From assembly GCA_000526575.1 (NCBI GenBank), contig JAGI01000002.1:2899501-2963500 (forward strand): DNA of 64,000 nucleotides. The letters run 5' to 3'. This stretch comes from Clostridium sp. 12(A) (GTDB lineage Bacteria > Bacillota > Clostridia > Lachnospirales > Lachnospiraceae). Both the position numbers and the translations under genes were made by a program. Below, piece after piece: positions 41,995 through 49,873 of the stretch (its first letter is position 1; each line of letters opens with the position of its first letter). The notes beneath the pieces are model-generated. The model was given only the letters and a program-made list of their open reading frames with translations, was not told the DNA's origin and made no database searches.

Positions 41995-43629
41995 TTATCT
42001 TATTGAAATAATAAGGCTTAAAATAAATACAAAAAGGATAAGACCCAGGCCCCAAATAAGGTGGGGCGGGGCCAAACCTTTCTCTTTATTATCAGAGGGT
42101 TCCGGCTCTAAAAACATCCCCCAAGGACTTAACTCCAATACACCAATGGGCAGCATATTTTCTCCAGACTCATTTAAAAGGGCTGTAAATTCCTTAAAAT
42201 CCTGCTCTACATACCGCTTGCCAGCCTTCCAGTCTTCTCTTGTATCCTTTTTCTCCCCGGAAAAAAAGCAAAAAGATTCCTCCGATGCCTTTATCCCTTC
42301 CTGTTTCTTTAAGAACTGGCGGTATGCCTGGCGAATGCCCTTATTGAAGCTTTCACTAAGGTCTCCATTGGTATGATAGAGTCCCATAATATAATAAAAG
42401 ATCTTATAGGCGTCCTTTGGCTGAAAGAATGGTTTTTGTCCCTGGCTTTGCCTTCCATTTTCCGAAGATCTTCTATACTCTTCCTGTATGTAAAAATCAA
42501 TGAGCCGGTCTACCGCCTCTCTCAGTTCTGAGGCCAGGCCTTTATCCAGCCCAGAGCGAATACAGTATACTTGAGTCTTTATCGTCATCAGGGCAGCAAG
42601 GAAGCCGTATAGCTCTTCGCTGCTTCCAGACAGAGCGGCAGCACCAAATAAGTTTCCAGAATGATTGATGTATTCTGAGAACCGTTCTGCCAGAGCAAGG
42701 TCTTGGATCGTGTATACATTTTTTTCTGCCATGGGAGAAATAGAAACCTGGGCTCCAGAAATGTTTTTGACTTCCAGCGCCATTTCTTTAGTCCAATGAG
42801 GCTGGGGAAGATAAGCTTCCTTTGCAATCCGTCCAGCATATCCTGGTTCATTTTTTATCCTGCCGCTTCCATCCGGCTGGTAAATCATTCCCTGTCGTTC
42901 CTGACCCTGTGAATATTTTTGAGAGGAACTTAACGAATCTTTCCCATCTTTTAATCCCATATCAGCATTGAACAGATCTTTAAATATAATAAGAAGTTCT
43001 TTTCTATCAATGGCCTTTCCGGTGACATTGTAATACAGGGCCTTTCTTACAGCTTCCTTCGCTTCTGGCGAGCCATAAGTGTCAAGGAGGGCCTTTAGCT
43101 CCCCCAGACGGCTGTTAAGCAGCTTTAACAAAAGCTCTGAAAGCTTTTCATTTAAGGTGGAAATCTGTGCCTCTCTGCTGCCAACCGGGATGTGTTCCAG
43201 AATAGACCGAAGAAGTTCCTGGTACATGGCTGTAAGATCATTGATTTCATCTTCAACCATCTTATTAAAAGATGGCATCCAATCCTTTAAAGCTTTCAGT
43301 GCTTCTTTTAACTTCTCTTCTTCCCGTATCCGGTCAAGCTCTTCATTGCCATCCCTTCGGTCCCTATAAGGATCCCCCTCCTCAGAAATGGCCGCCCGGT
43401 CCGTTGATTTTTCCGGCTCCCTGGTTTCTTCTTTTGGAGCATTGCTGGCATCTGTCTGAGAAGCCTTTACATTCTCTCCAACCTCTTCAATAAAGCTGGC
43501 CTCTGCTGCAATGGTCTCTCTAAGCATTGCCTGTTCCACTGCTTTTCGGATCTCACCGGTAGAAGGATCATTTTCCTTTGCCAGAAGAGGCTGATCCTTT
43601 CCCTTGATCTCCATTTCATTTATTCTCAC
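41995..43629 (-). CDS. Uncharacterised tail-anchored protein, 544 residues
   Basis: I do not recognise the family. Residues 1-95 are charged and disordered-looking. About 95-215 are helical with coiled-coil character (LKEALKALKDWMPSFNKMVEDEINDL; LNEKLSELLLKLLNSRLGELKALL). A globular region follows (about 290-500), and a single hydrophobic segment ends the protein (HLIWGLGLILFVFILSL, about 522-538) with a short basic tail, so it is anchored by its C-terminus and faces the cytoplasm. GTG start at 43629 behind GGGGGAA; an ATG five codons later is the alternative. Confidence 0.7.
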   Translation of the reverse strand: MRINEMEIKGKDQPLLAKENDPSTGEIRKAVEQAMLRETIAAEASFIEEVGENVKASQTDASNAPKEETREPEKSTDRAAISEEGDPYRDRRDGNEELDRIREEEKLKEALKALKDWMPSFNKMVEDEINDLTAMYQELLRSILEHIPVGSREAQISTLNEKLSELLLKLLNSRLGELKALLDTYGSPEAKEAVRKALYYNVTGKAIDRKELLIIFKDLFNADMGLKDGKDSLSSSQKYSQGQERQGMIYQPDGSGRIKNEPGYAGRIAKEAYLPQPHWTKEMALEVKNISGAQVSISPMAEKNVYTIQDLALAERFSEYINHSGNLFGAAALSGSSEELYGFLAALMTIKTQVYCIRSGLDKGLASELREAVDRLIDFYIQEEYRRSSENGRQSQGQKPFFQPKDAYKIFYYIMGLYHTNGDLSESFNKGIRQAYRQFLKKQEGIKASEESFCFFSGEKKDTREDWKAGKRYVEQDFKEFTALLNESGENMLPIGVLELSPWGMFLEPEPSDNKEKGLAPPHLIWGLGLILFVFILSLIISIR

Positions 43630-43663
43630 TGAATTCCCCCAAATGCTTTCTTCTGCTTATTGG

Positions 43664-44944
43664 TCAGTCTTTTTCATCCTGATATACGATTTTACCCTTA
43701 CAAATAGTGTATTTGACCCTTCCATACAAAGATTCACCGGTAAACGGGGAATTGACGGACTTTGATACGTATTCTCCCACCGTCCATGTTTCATCCGGGT
43801 CAAAAATCACCAGATCTGCCGGGCTATCCATTTGAATTCCTGAAAATGGTATCCGGTAAAGCTTTGAAGGATTAAGGCTCATTTTTTCCATCAGCTCCAT
43901 CATGGTCAAATGACCGGGGCGTACCAGATTGGTCACACCCAGAGAAAGGGCGGTTTCCAGGCCGATAATTCCGCTTGGCGCTTCCTTAAGCCCCTTCGCC
44001 TTTTCCTCGGTGCTGTGAGGCGCATGGTCCGTAGCAATGATATCTATGCTTCCGTCCTTAAGTCCCTGAATGAGAGCTTGTCTGTCCTCTTCGGTCCGAA
44101 GCGGGGGATTCATCTTCGCCAGAGTCCCATGCTTTAACACCGCCTCCTCTGTCAAAGAGAAATGGTGAGGCGTCACTTCCGCATACACCTCTGCTCCCAG
44201 CTCCTTTGCAAACTTCACTGCCTTCACAGAATTCTTTGAGCTGATATGCTGAATATTTACGGGCGCTTTTGTATGAAGGGCAATCATTAAATCTCTGGCC
44301 ACCAGACTGTCTTCTGCAAGTGCTGGAGAACCATAGATTCCAAGCTGCTCTGAAACGCTTCCATGGTTAATGCCGTTATTTACAATAAATGCTGGATCCT
44401 CTTCGTGAAAGCTTAAAGGCAGATTCAGCTTTGCCGCCATTTCCATGGCGTCTTTCACAAGGGTTTCGTTTAGAAGAGGAATTCCATCATCGGTAAATCC
44501 TGCCGCACCATTGGCCTTTAATGCCTCCATATCCGTTAATTCAGCGCCCATAAGCCCCTTGGATACGGTTGCGGCTGAAAGAACCCGTATTCCGGTCTTC
44601 TCGCCCTCTTTCAGCACGTATTTTAAGGTTTCTACATTATCAATGGGCGGTTTTGTATTTGCCATGCAGACAACCGTCGTAAAGCCTCCCTTGGCAGCGG
44701 CCCTGGCTCCTGTTTGTATATCTTCTTTATAGGTAAGTCCGGGATCACGGAAATGAACATGTACATCCATAAGGCCAGGCGCTACCACGTAGCCAGAAGC
44801 ATCGATGACAACATCTTCTTTTGCTACGGTAAATTCCAGGTGCTCGCCAATGGCAGTTATTTTCCCGTCACTGATGCAGATATCCACATTTTTTTCTGTT
44901 TTGTCTGTAGGATCTATGACATGAGCATTTCTAATCCAAATCAT
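43664..44944 (-). CDS. pyrC: Dihydroorotase
   Basis: Pyrimidine synthesis enzyme (carbamoyl-aspartate to dihydroorotate), 426 residues, type I. It has the metal motif MDVHVHFRDPGLTYKEDI, GGFTTVVCMANTKPP, IQHISSKNSV and ATDHAPHSTEEKAKG. It follows the split ThrE exporter genes with a 14-base overlap; no other pyr genes are in the window. Confidence 0.95.
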   Translation of the reverse strand: MIWIRNAHVIDPTDKTEKNVDICISDGKITAIGEHLEFTVAKEDVVIDASGYVVAPGLMDVHVHFRDPGLTYKEDIQTGARAAAKGGFTTVVCMANTKPPIDNVETLKYVLKEGEKTGIRVLSAATVSKGLMGAELTDMEALKANGAAGFTDDGIPLLNETLVKDAMEMAAKLNLPLSFHEEDPAFIVNNGINHGSVSEQLGIYGSPALAEDSLVARDLMIALHTKAPVNIQHISSKNSVKAVKFAKELGAEVYAEVTPHHFSLTEEAVLKHGTLAKMNPPLRTEEDRQALIQGLKDGSIDIIATDHAPHSTEEKAKGLKEAPSGIIGLETALSLGVTNLVRPGHLTMMELMEKMSLNPSKLYRIPFSGIQMDSPADLVIFDPDETWTVGEYVSKSVNSPFTGESLYGRVKYTICKGKIVYQDEKD

Positions 44945-45416
44945 CTTTATTCTCCCTTTCTTTTCTCTCCTCTGTCTTTATCGGCTTTTTTGCCGCAAAC
45001 TTAAAAATACCCTGAGGAAGTTCGAAAACAAATACGATTCCAAGTACAATGGCAACTGCCACCTTAAGCGCTAAAAATCCAGTACGAGCCGCTAAATTAA
45101 GCTCATCCATTACAATATAGTAAGCCGTCCAATACACCCCTGCCCCTGGAACCAGAGGGAAAATGCCGGATATTAAAAATATGGTAACAGGGCATCGCTC
45201 TCTCACCGCAAACATTCTGGAAAAAAGTATCACAACAATGGTAGCAATCATGGCTGACATAGGAGTCGACACAAATTTAAGCAGTGCTGCATAAACAATC
45301 CAGCCAGCCCCACCGATAAATCCGCAGTACGGATAAAACCTCCTTGGAACTCCAAACAGCAGGGAAAATGAAATTGTGCCAAGGATGGCAGCCAAAGTCT
45401 CAAACAACAGACTCAT
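44931..45416 (-). CDS. Threonine/serine exporter family, small subunit (ThrE_2/DUF3815)
   Basis: 161 residues with four to five helices (LFGVPRRFYPYCGFIGGAGWIVYAALL; GIFPLVPGAGVYWTAYYIV) and a charged tail. Together with the large subunit encoded just upstream (four-base ATGA overlap) it makes up a split ThrE-type transporter. Ribosome site AGGAGGTG. Confidence 0.85.
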   Translation of the reverse strand: MSLLFETLAAILGTISFSLLFGVPRRFYPYCGFIGGAGWIVYAALLKFVSTPMSAMIATIVVILFSRMFAVRERCPVTIFLISGIFPLVPGAGVYWTAYYIVMDELNLAARTGFLALKVAVAIVLGIVFVFELPQGIFKFAAKKPIKTEERKERENKDDLD

Positions 45417-46528
45417 AAGAGCGCACCTCCTGTCAAACGGTGAAACACCCCAAATACAAGACCAACTCCCATGGCAATGCTAAAGAACACCAACAGGGCA
45501 TCCATCATCCGCACAGAGCCGGAGATATAATCTCCGTCAGCAATATCACGAATGGCGTTGGTAAATGGCACTCCCGGAATCAGAGGCATAATGGAACCAA
45601 TGATCATAAAATTAAGATGTTCGCCGATTCCAAGGAGATACAGCATGGTACAAATAAACGTGACCAGGGCACCACCACCAATATTTCCTACGATTTTTGA
45701 AAGTCTTGGGGCACTGATAAATAAAACGTAAAAGTACAAAAGAATCCCTGTCCCAAAAGCGCACACACCGTCTCTTACATTGCCGCCAAAGAGATAACAG
45801 AAGCAGGCGCTACCTACTCCGGAAGCAAGTATCTGCATGACCTTTGATTTCCCCGGCATGACCCTGATTTCGTCTAAGCGCCGTTTTACCTCTGAGATGC
45901 TAACCTGACCTGCCTCAATTTCTCTGGACAACTGATTGACGGCAGCTACCCGGTCCAAATGTGTTCCGCTCACGGGGATATGCTGTACCTTTGCAAATAT
46001 TTCCTCCCTCTCATTGCCGGAGGTGGTGAAAATTCCATTGCTTAAAACAAAAGAGTTCCCGGATTCAATCCCAAAATGGCGGCAGATTCTGTCCATGGTT
46101 TCCTCGACCCGAAAGATTTCTGCTCCATTTTCCAAAAGAATGTGTCCTGCCTGCATGGCGGCATTGAGGACTTCTCTTTGATTGGTCTGATGAGATAAAG
46201 GTGGTTCTGGTTGGGAATTGGATTTTGATTCATAGTCTATTTCCTGGTCTGTCTCATAATCTGTTTCTTGCTTTTCTTTTTGGTGAGCTTTGGGGTCTGC
46301 TTTGGGGCCTGCTTTGAGGCCTGTTTGGGGGCCTGCTTTGAGGCCTGTTTGGGGGCCTGTTTGGGGGCCTGTTTTGGGGCCTGCTTTGGAGCCTGCTTTG
46401 GAGCCTGCTTTGGGGCCTGCTTTGGAGCCTGTTTTGGGGCCTGCTTTCATATCTGCTTTTTGGTCTGATTTCTTATCGGCTTTTTTATCTGCTTTTTTAT
46501 CTGCTTTCTGATCTGTTTCGCGTTCCAT
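45413..46528 (-). CDS. Threonine/serine exporter family, large subunit (ThrE/DUF1212) with repetitive N-terminal tail
   Basis: 371 residues. The C-terminal 250 hold the ThrE cytoplasmic part (LLENGAEIFRVEETMDRICRHFGIE) and five or so helices (IIGSIMPLIPGVPFTNAIRDIADGDY). Residues about 7-85 are an unusual tail of Lys-Ala-Asp-Lys and Lys-Ala-Gly-Pro-like tetrads encoded by a 12-bp minisatellite. The ATG at 46528 with AGGAG puts the whole repeat in the protein; an internal start after the repeat cannot be excluded. Confidence 0.85.
   Translation of the reverse strand: MERETDQKADKKADKKADKKSDQKADMKAGPKTGSKAGPKAGSKAGSKAGPKTGPQTGPQTGLKAGPQTGLKAGPKADPKAHQKEKQETDYETDQEIDYESKSNSQPEPPLSHQTNQREVLNAAMQAGHILLENGAEIFRVEETMDRICRHFGIESGNSFVLSNGIFTTSGNEREEIFAKVQHIPVSGTHLDRVAAVNQLSREIEAGQVSISEVKRRLDEIRVMPGKSKVMQILASGVGSACFCYLFGGNVRDGVCAFGTGILLYFYVLFISAPRLSKIVGNIGGGALVTFICTMLYLLGIGEHLNFMIIGSIMPLIPGVPFTNAIRDIADGDYISGSVRMMDALLVFFSIAMGVGLVFGVFHRLTGGALL
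46288..46519 (-). repeat. 12-bp minisatellite inside the ThrE gene
   Basis: About 19 tandem copies of a 12-base unit (plus-strand form close to CTTTGGGGCCTG, degenerating to CTTTTTTATCTG toward the gene start). Each encodes a tetrad such as KAGP, KTGS, QTGL or KADK. Copy number could change by slippage without shifting the frame. Confidence 0.85.
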
Positions 46529-46539
46529 ATTCCGGTCTC

Positions 46540-47310
46540 CTACTTAATAATAAAGCTTTGGCCATCTTCCTGAATGTTCATGATTCGGTCCTTATAAGGT
46601 TTTGATACTTCCATACTTTTTAATTTGTTAATTACAGAAAAATCTCCCCAGCAATGCATGGGGAATACCAGATTTACCTGAACCTTTTTCATAAACTCGT
46701 CAAATCCAAGGTGGAAAGCATTTTCTTGTCTGGGATCAAGAGGCAGAAATGCAACATCAATTCTTATACCTTTCATCTTGTCCACTTCTTCAGAGTACTG
46801 TTTTGCCATAGCAAGGTTCCAGTCTTCCGGTTCTCCTTCCCAGCGCCAGTTATTTAGGTCCCCGGCATGGTAAAGGACCTTTCCTTCTGTTTTTATGATG
46901 AAAGCGACTCCTTCATCCGTAGAACGAAATGTTTGAATTTCTATATCTGCAATGCCATCTTCCAATTCCAGATCGGAGATGCTTCCCTGTATAATTCCAA
47001 ATTTTATTTTGGCACCTGGTTTCATAAACGTGATATGATTTCCGGTTTGTTCGCCAGTTTGTTTTCCGGTTTGTTCCAGCATTTGTTTGATTGAAATGTC
47101 ATCGGATAAAATATATCTGATCGCTTTGAAATCATCAAAGCGCTCCAGTATCTTAGGGGAATAATGATCTCCATGTCTATGGCTTGCAAACACAAAAAGG
47201 GGCTTATCCTTTTTGATTTCAGGTATGACACCTTCCGTATAATCAAACAACAGAGTCATAGTCTCAAGCTCCACAAGAAACGAGCTGTGATGGATATATG
47301 TGATCTTCAT
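46540..47310 (-). CDS. MBL-fold metallo-hydrolase (UlaG/RomA-like)
   Basis: 256 residues. A metallo-beta-lactamase fold: ITYIHHSSFLVELETMTLLFDY, FASHRHGDHYSPKI (HxHxDH-like motif as HRHGDH), LYHAGDLNNW and VFPMHCWGDF. Substrate unknown. An insert QTGKQTGEQTGNH (about 80-92) is encoded by another 12-bp repeat, next door to the ThrE minisatellite. AAGGAGG ribosome site; 12 bases upstream of the ThrE gene in the same direction. Confidence 0.85.
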   Translation of the reverse strand: MKITYIHHSSFLVELETMTLLFDYTEGVIPEIKKDKPLFVFASHRHGDHYSPKILERFDDFKAIRYILSDDISIKQMLEQTGKQTGEQTGNHITFMKPGAKIKFGIIQGSISDLELEDGIADIEIQTFRSTDEGVAFIIKTEGKVLYHAGDLNNWRWEGEPEDWNLAMAKQYSEEVDKMKGIRIDVAFLPLDPRQENAFHLGFDEFMKKVQVNLVFPMHCWGDFSVINKLKSMEVSKPYKDRIMNIQEDGQSFIIK

Positions 47311-47387
47311 AAGAATGGACCTCCTTGATTTTGCTAATTGGGAAAATTATAACACAAGAGGCCCCTCTCTGCATAGCATAGGAGCGC

Positions 47388-47414
47388 AAAAAAGACGGGG
47401 ACAAAATGTCCCCG
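47388..47414 (-). terminator. Terminator of the low-complexity lipoprotein gene
   Basis: Minus strand: CGGGGACA - TTT - TGTCCCCG followed by TCTTTTTT. Confidence 0.9.
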
Positions 47415-47459
47415 CCTCATAAAAAACATATTCTAGATTAATTCGGTATAAATACTGAA

Positions 47460-47756
47460 TTAGTTAGCTGCCTTTGTAGTTTCAGCTTCTACGGAAGATG
47501 CTTCTGTTGCGGACTCAGACTCAGCTGCTTCTGCAGATGTCTCTTCTGTGCTAGCTTCTTCAGAAGACTCTAAAGTTGTCTCTTCTGTTGTTGTTGCTTC
47601 TTCTGTTGTAACTGCTTCTGTTGTAGCTGCTTCTGTTGTTACTTCAGCCTCAGTAGCTGCTGTTGTCTCTGTTGTCTTGCTTCCACATGCAGAGATTGCT
47701 GCCATTGTTAATACAGCTACGCCTGTAAGTACGAGTTTCTTTGTTGTTAATTTCAT
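47460..47756 (-). CDS. Low-complexity Thr/Glu/Ala/Ser-rich lipoprotein, 98 residues
   Basis: The signal peptide ends in the lipobox AISAC (Cys about 24). The entire mature part is repetitive (TTEAATTEAVTTEEATTTEETT... ending VEAETTKAAN) with no folded domain. It could be a surface spacer or a heavily O-glycosylated brush; Thr and Ser make up much of it. Strong promoter, structured leader, AAGGAGG ribosome site and terminator all argue for a real, well-expressed gene. Start MKLTTKKL is set by spacing to the ribosome site. Confidence 0.8.
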   Translation of the reverse strand: MKLTTKKLVLTGVAVLTMAAISACGSKTTETTAATEAEVTTEAATTEAVTTEEATTTEETTLESSEEASTEETSAEAAESESATEASSVEAETTKAAN

Positions 47757-47846
47757 AATAATTCTCCTCCTTGCGACCACATAGATTTTTATTTTTTTAT
47801 GTAATATGTTGCCGCGGTTCCATGTTGTCCTACGACCCTGAAACCG
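47757..47846 (-). promoter_or_regulatory. Structured 5' untranslated region of the low-complexity lipoprotein
   Basis: The leader transcript can fold into CGGTTTC/GGAACCG enclosing GTC-GTAG-GAC, followed by an ACATA/TATGT hairpin near the ribosome site. It matches no riboswitch class that I recognise. Confidence 0.4.
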
Positions 47847-47852
47847 ATTCCA

Positions 47853-47881
47853 AGTTTAACACCTTAGAATTACAAAGTCAA
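47853..47881 (-). promoter_or_regulatory. Sigma-A promoter of the low-complexity lipoprotein
   Basis: TTGACT (47881-47876), 17-base spacer, TAAACT (47858-47853). Confidence 0.75.
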
Positions 47882-48390
47882 TGACCTTTTCATGATTTTT
47901 TTCTTAATTAAAATCGGGTATTTCTTAAAAATTATTACAATGAAAGATGGATGGGCGCTTAATATAATTATAAAATTGTGCACTTGAAATTAATTTAATT
48001 AAGTGAGTTTTCATTTGTCCATTCACATAATGTATGATTTTTGTATTGTTTTTGTAAAATCTTTGTAATATTTTTACATGCATTTAGAGCTGTAAGGTAG
48101 CTACATGCTGATTTCAATTTTATTTTTCATTGGTTTTTGGCTCATAATATCTGGATTTTTGTAGATTTTTATGTAGCTATTGGAATTTACAAAAGAAATA
48201 TAATTAGTCTGAAATGACATCGGGTGATATATATGTGGTGATTCGATGGTGTTTATGTGCTAATTTGACGTTAGAGTTCTTTTAAATACCACGTCTAATA
48301 GGAATTTCACTTTATAGAATACAGGCCATTCCTTTTTTGCATTAGGGATTCTAAAGAGGAATATCTTAAAACATATTATCCTTGGTCTGT
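47882..48390. other. AT-rich intergenic region without detectable genes
   Basis: About 500 bases between two divergent promoters, very AT-rich with long T runs. I see no credible ORF, RNA gene or large repeat in it. Confidence 0.5.
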
Positions 48391-48528
48391 TAGTACACTT
48401 TACCTTGTACTATTAATAATTCCTTATCTTCATTTTAATGTATTTACGGTGCTTCGTAGTACCATTGTACTTTACATGTGCATGAGCATGGGCGGCATAC
48501 GTACTTGCATACTATGTATGCCTAGTAC
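48391..48528. repeat. Cluster of TAGTAC/GTACTA motifs upstream of the nitroreductase promoter
   Basis: TAGTACA (48391) and TGTACTA (48406) form a perfect dyad; TAGTAC occurs again at 48458 and 48523, with GTAC at 48467 and 48501. A separate GCATAC-TAT-GTATGC dyad lies at 48507-48521. The density just before the -35 box suggests operator sites. Confidence 0.45.
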
Positions 48529-48536
48529 ATCTCCCA

Positions 48537-48565
48537 TTGCAGACCCAATCATTTCCTGCTATACT
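48537..48565 (+). promoter_or_regulatory. Sigma-A promoter of the nitroreductase gene
   Basis: TTGCAG (48537-48542), 17-base spacer, TATACT (48560-48565). Confidence 0.65.
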
Positions 48566-48623
48566 TCAACTAATTAATTTTATAAAATCACAATGTGAAT
48601 TATATGGAACAGGAGGTACTGTT

Positions 48624-49193
48624 ATGTTTAAAGATCTTGTCACTAAATCCCGTACATACCGCAGATTTTATGAGGAGGTACAAATCCCGACAGCAGAATT
48701 AAAAGAACTGGTGGACCTTGCCAGGCTCACACCTTCCACGTCAAATTCCCAGGCTCTTAAATTCCGGTTGTGCAATACACCGGAAGAAACGGAAAAGGTG
48801 TTTGAGACTCTTGGCTGGGCTGGAGCACTGCCTGAATGGGATGGTCCCAAAAAAGGAGAACGCCCGTCTGCCTATATTATTATATTATGCGATCTGTCCC
48901 TTGGTAAAAATAAATTGTATGATGATGGCATTGCTGCACAGACCATGATGCTGGGGGCGGTTGAAAAAGGGTATGGTGGATGCATACTGGGTAACGTGCA
49001 GAGAAGCCGCCTGGCAGAGGCATTAGGCATTGACACTGCCCTTTATTCCATTGACTTGGTTATTGCACTTGGGAAGCCTAAGGAAGAAGTGGTTATTGTA
49101 CCAGTGAAGGAAAATGGGGATATTCGGTACTATAGGGATGATAGTCAGGTTCATTATGTTCCTAAGAGGGAAATTGAGGATTTGATTCTATAG
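48624..49193 (+). CDS. Nitroreductase family protein
   Basis: An FMN-dependent NAD(P)H oxidoreductase of 189 residues. The N-terminal FMN-phosphate site is TKSRTYRRFYEE; LTPSTSNSQALKFRL and AAQTMMLGAVEKGYGGCILGNVQ follow, and LVIALGKPKEEVVIVP is typical of the family. The physiological substrate is unknown. The ATG is seven bases after AGGAGG; the longer in-frame reading overlaps the promoter and is rejected. Single-gene unit. Confidence 0.9.
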   Translation: MFKDLVTKSRTYRRFYEEVQIPTAELKELVDLARLTPSTSNSQALKFRLCNTPEETEKVFETLGWAGALPEWDGPKKGERPSAYIIILCDLSLGKNKLYDDGIAAQTMMLGAVEKGYGGCILGNVQRSRLAEALGIDTALYSIDLVIALGKPKEEVVIVPVKENGDIRYYRDDSQVHYVPKREIEDLIL

Positions 49194-49272
49194 AATATCT
49201 GCATAAATGCAGTTACGACTTTAGCTGATTAAAAAAATGCTATATAAAAGTATTTAATATGGAACATAACGC

Positions 49273-49312
49273 AAACAGCCGGTCTATGATATCTATGACC
49301 GGCTGTTTCTAT
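49273..49312 (+). terminator. Terminator between the nitroreductase and zinc-ribbon genes
   Basis: A 12-bp perfect stem AAACAGCCGGTC/GACCGGCTGTTT followed by CTATTCTT; likely bidirectional between convergent genes. Confidence 0.8.
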
Positions 49313-49336
49313 TCTTATTACATTTGTCATTCGAGT

Positions 49337-49717
49337 CTAGAATCTTTGCCCACATTTCGGGCAATATTCAAAATCCTCTGATGTTTCAAATCCACAGTTT
49401 GTGCAGGCCTTTTGATTCCACCCTGTAGTCCTTTTACCAGTCTCAATGATAGTTAAATCCTGATCAGTAATGTCTACCGACTCTCCTCTGCTTATTTGCT
49501 TGCCCTTTTCTGCATTCAACTCATAGATCGTATTGCAGCAAGACATCTGGACGTAATATCGACGGTCCCATTTAATGATAGGAATGAAAAATACACTGAA
49601 ATAGCTATAGGTCATATAAACCTGATATCTGCCGTAGCCACCACACAGGCCACAGATTATTGTCTTTGTATAATCAAGCAGTTTTCTGCCTTGGCTTATA
49701 CCACATATAAAGAACAT
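49337..49717 (-). CDS. Zinc-ribbon protein, 126 residues
   Basis: An N-terminal zinc_ribbon_15-like part (IICGLCGGYGRYQVYMTYSYFSVFFIPIIKWDRRYYVQMSCC; two Cys pairs) and a C-terminal second ribbon (CTNCGFETSEDFEYCPKCGQRF). Probably cytoplasmic; role unknown. Start MFFICGIS is seven bases after AGGAGG, and the longer open frame has no ribosome site. Confidence 0.75.
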   Translation of the reverse strand: MFFICGISQGRKLLDYTKTIICGLCGGYGRYQVYMTYSYFSVFFIPIIKWDRRYYVQMSCCNTIYELNAEKGKQISRGESVDITDQDLTIIETGKRTTGWNQKACTNCGFETSEDFEYCPKCGQRF

Positions 49718-49873
49718 AATATGCCTCCTGTTGTTTAAATTAATATATAACATTAATTTAGAATACACTGCTACCTGTTACGAAATACTACTACAAATTG
49801 CATTTTTCATATAATTACAAAAAAATTTAGTAGGTAAAAGCAAAAAATCGAATAAATTCAAGCTCCTAATAAG

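Noticed and set aside
46268-46511. Plus-strand ORFs encoding repeats such as CFGACFGA or GPALEPA
   Set aside because: These are antisense readings of the 12-bp minisatellite inside the ThrE gene.
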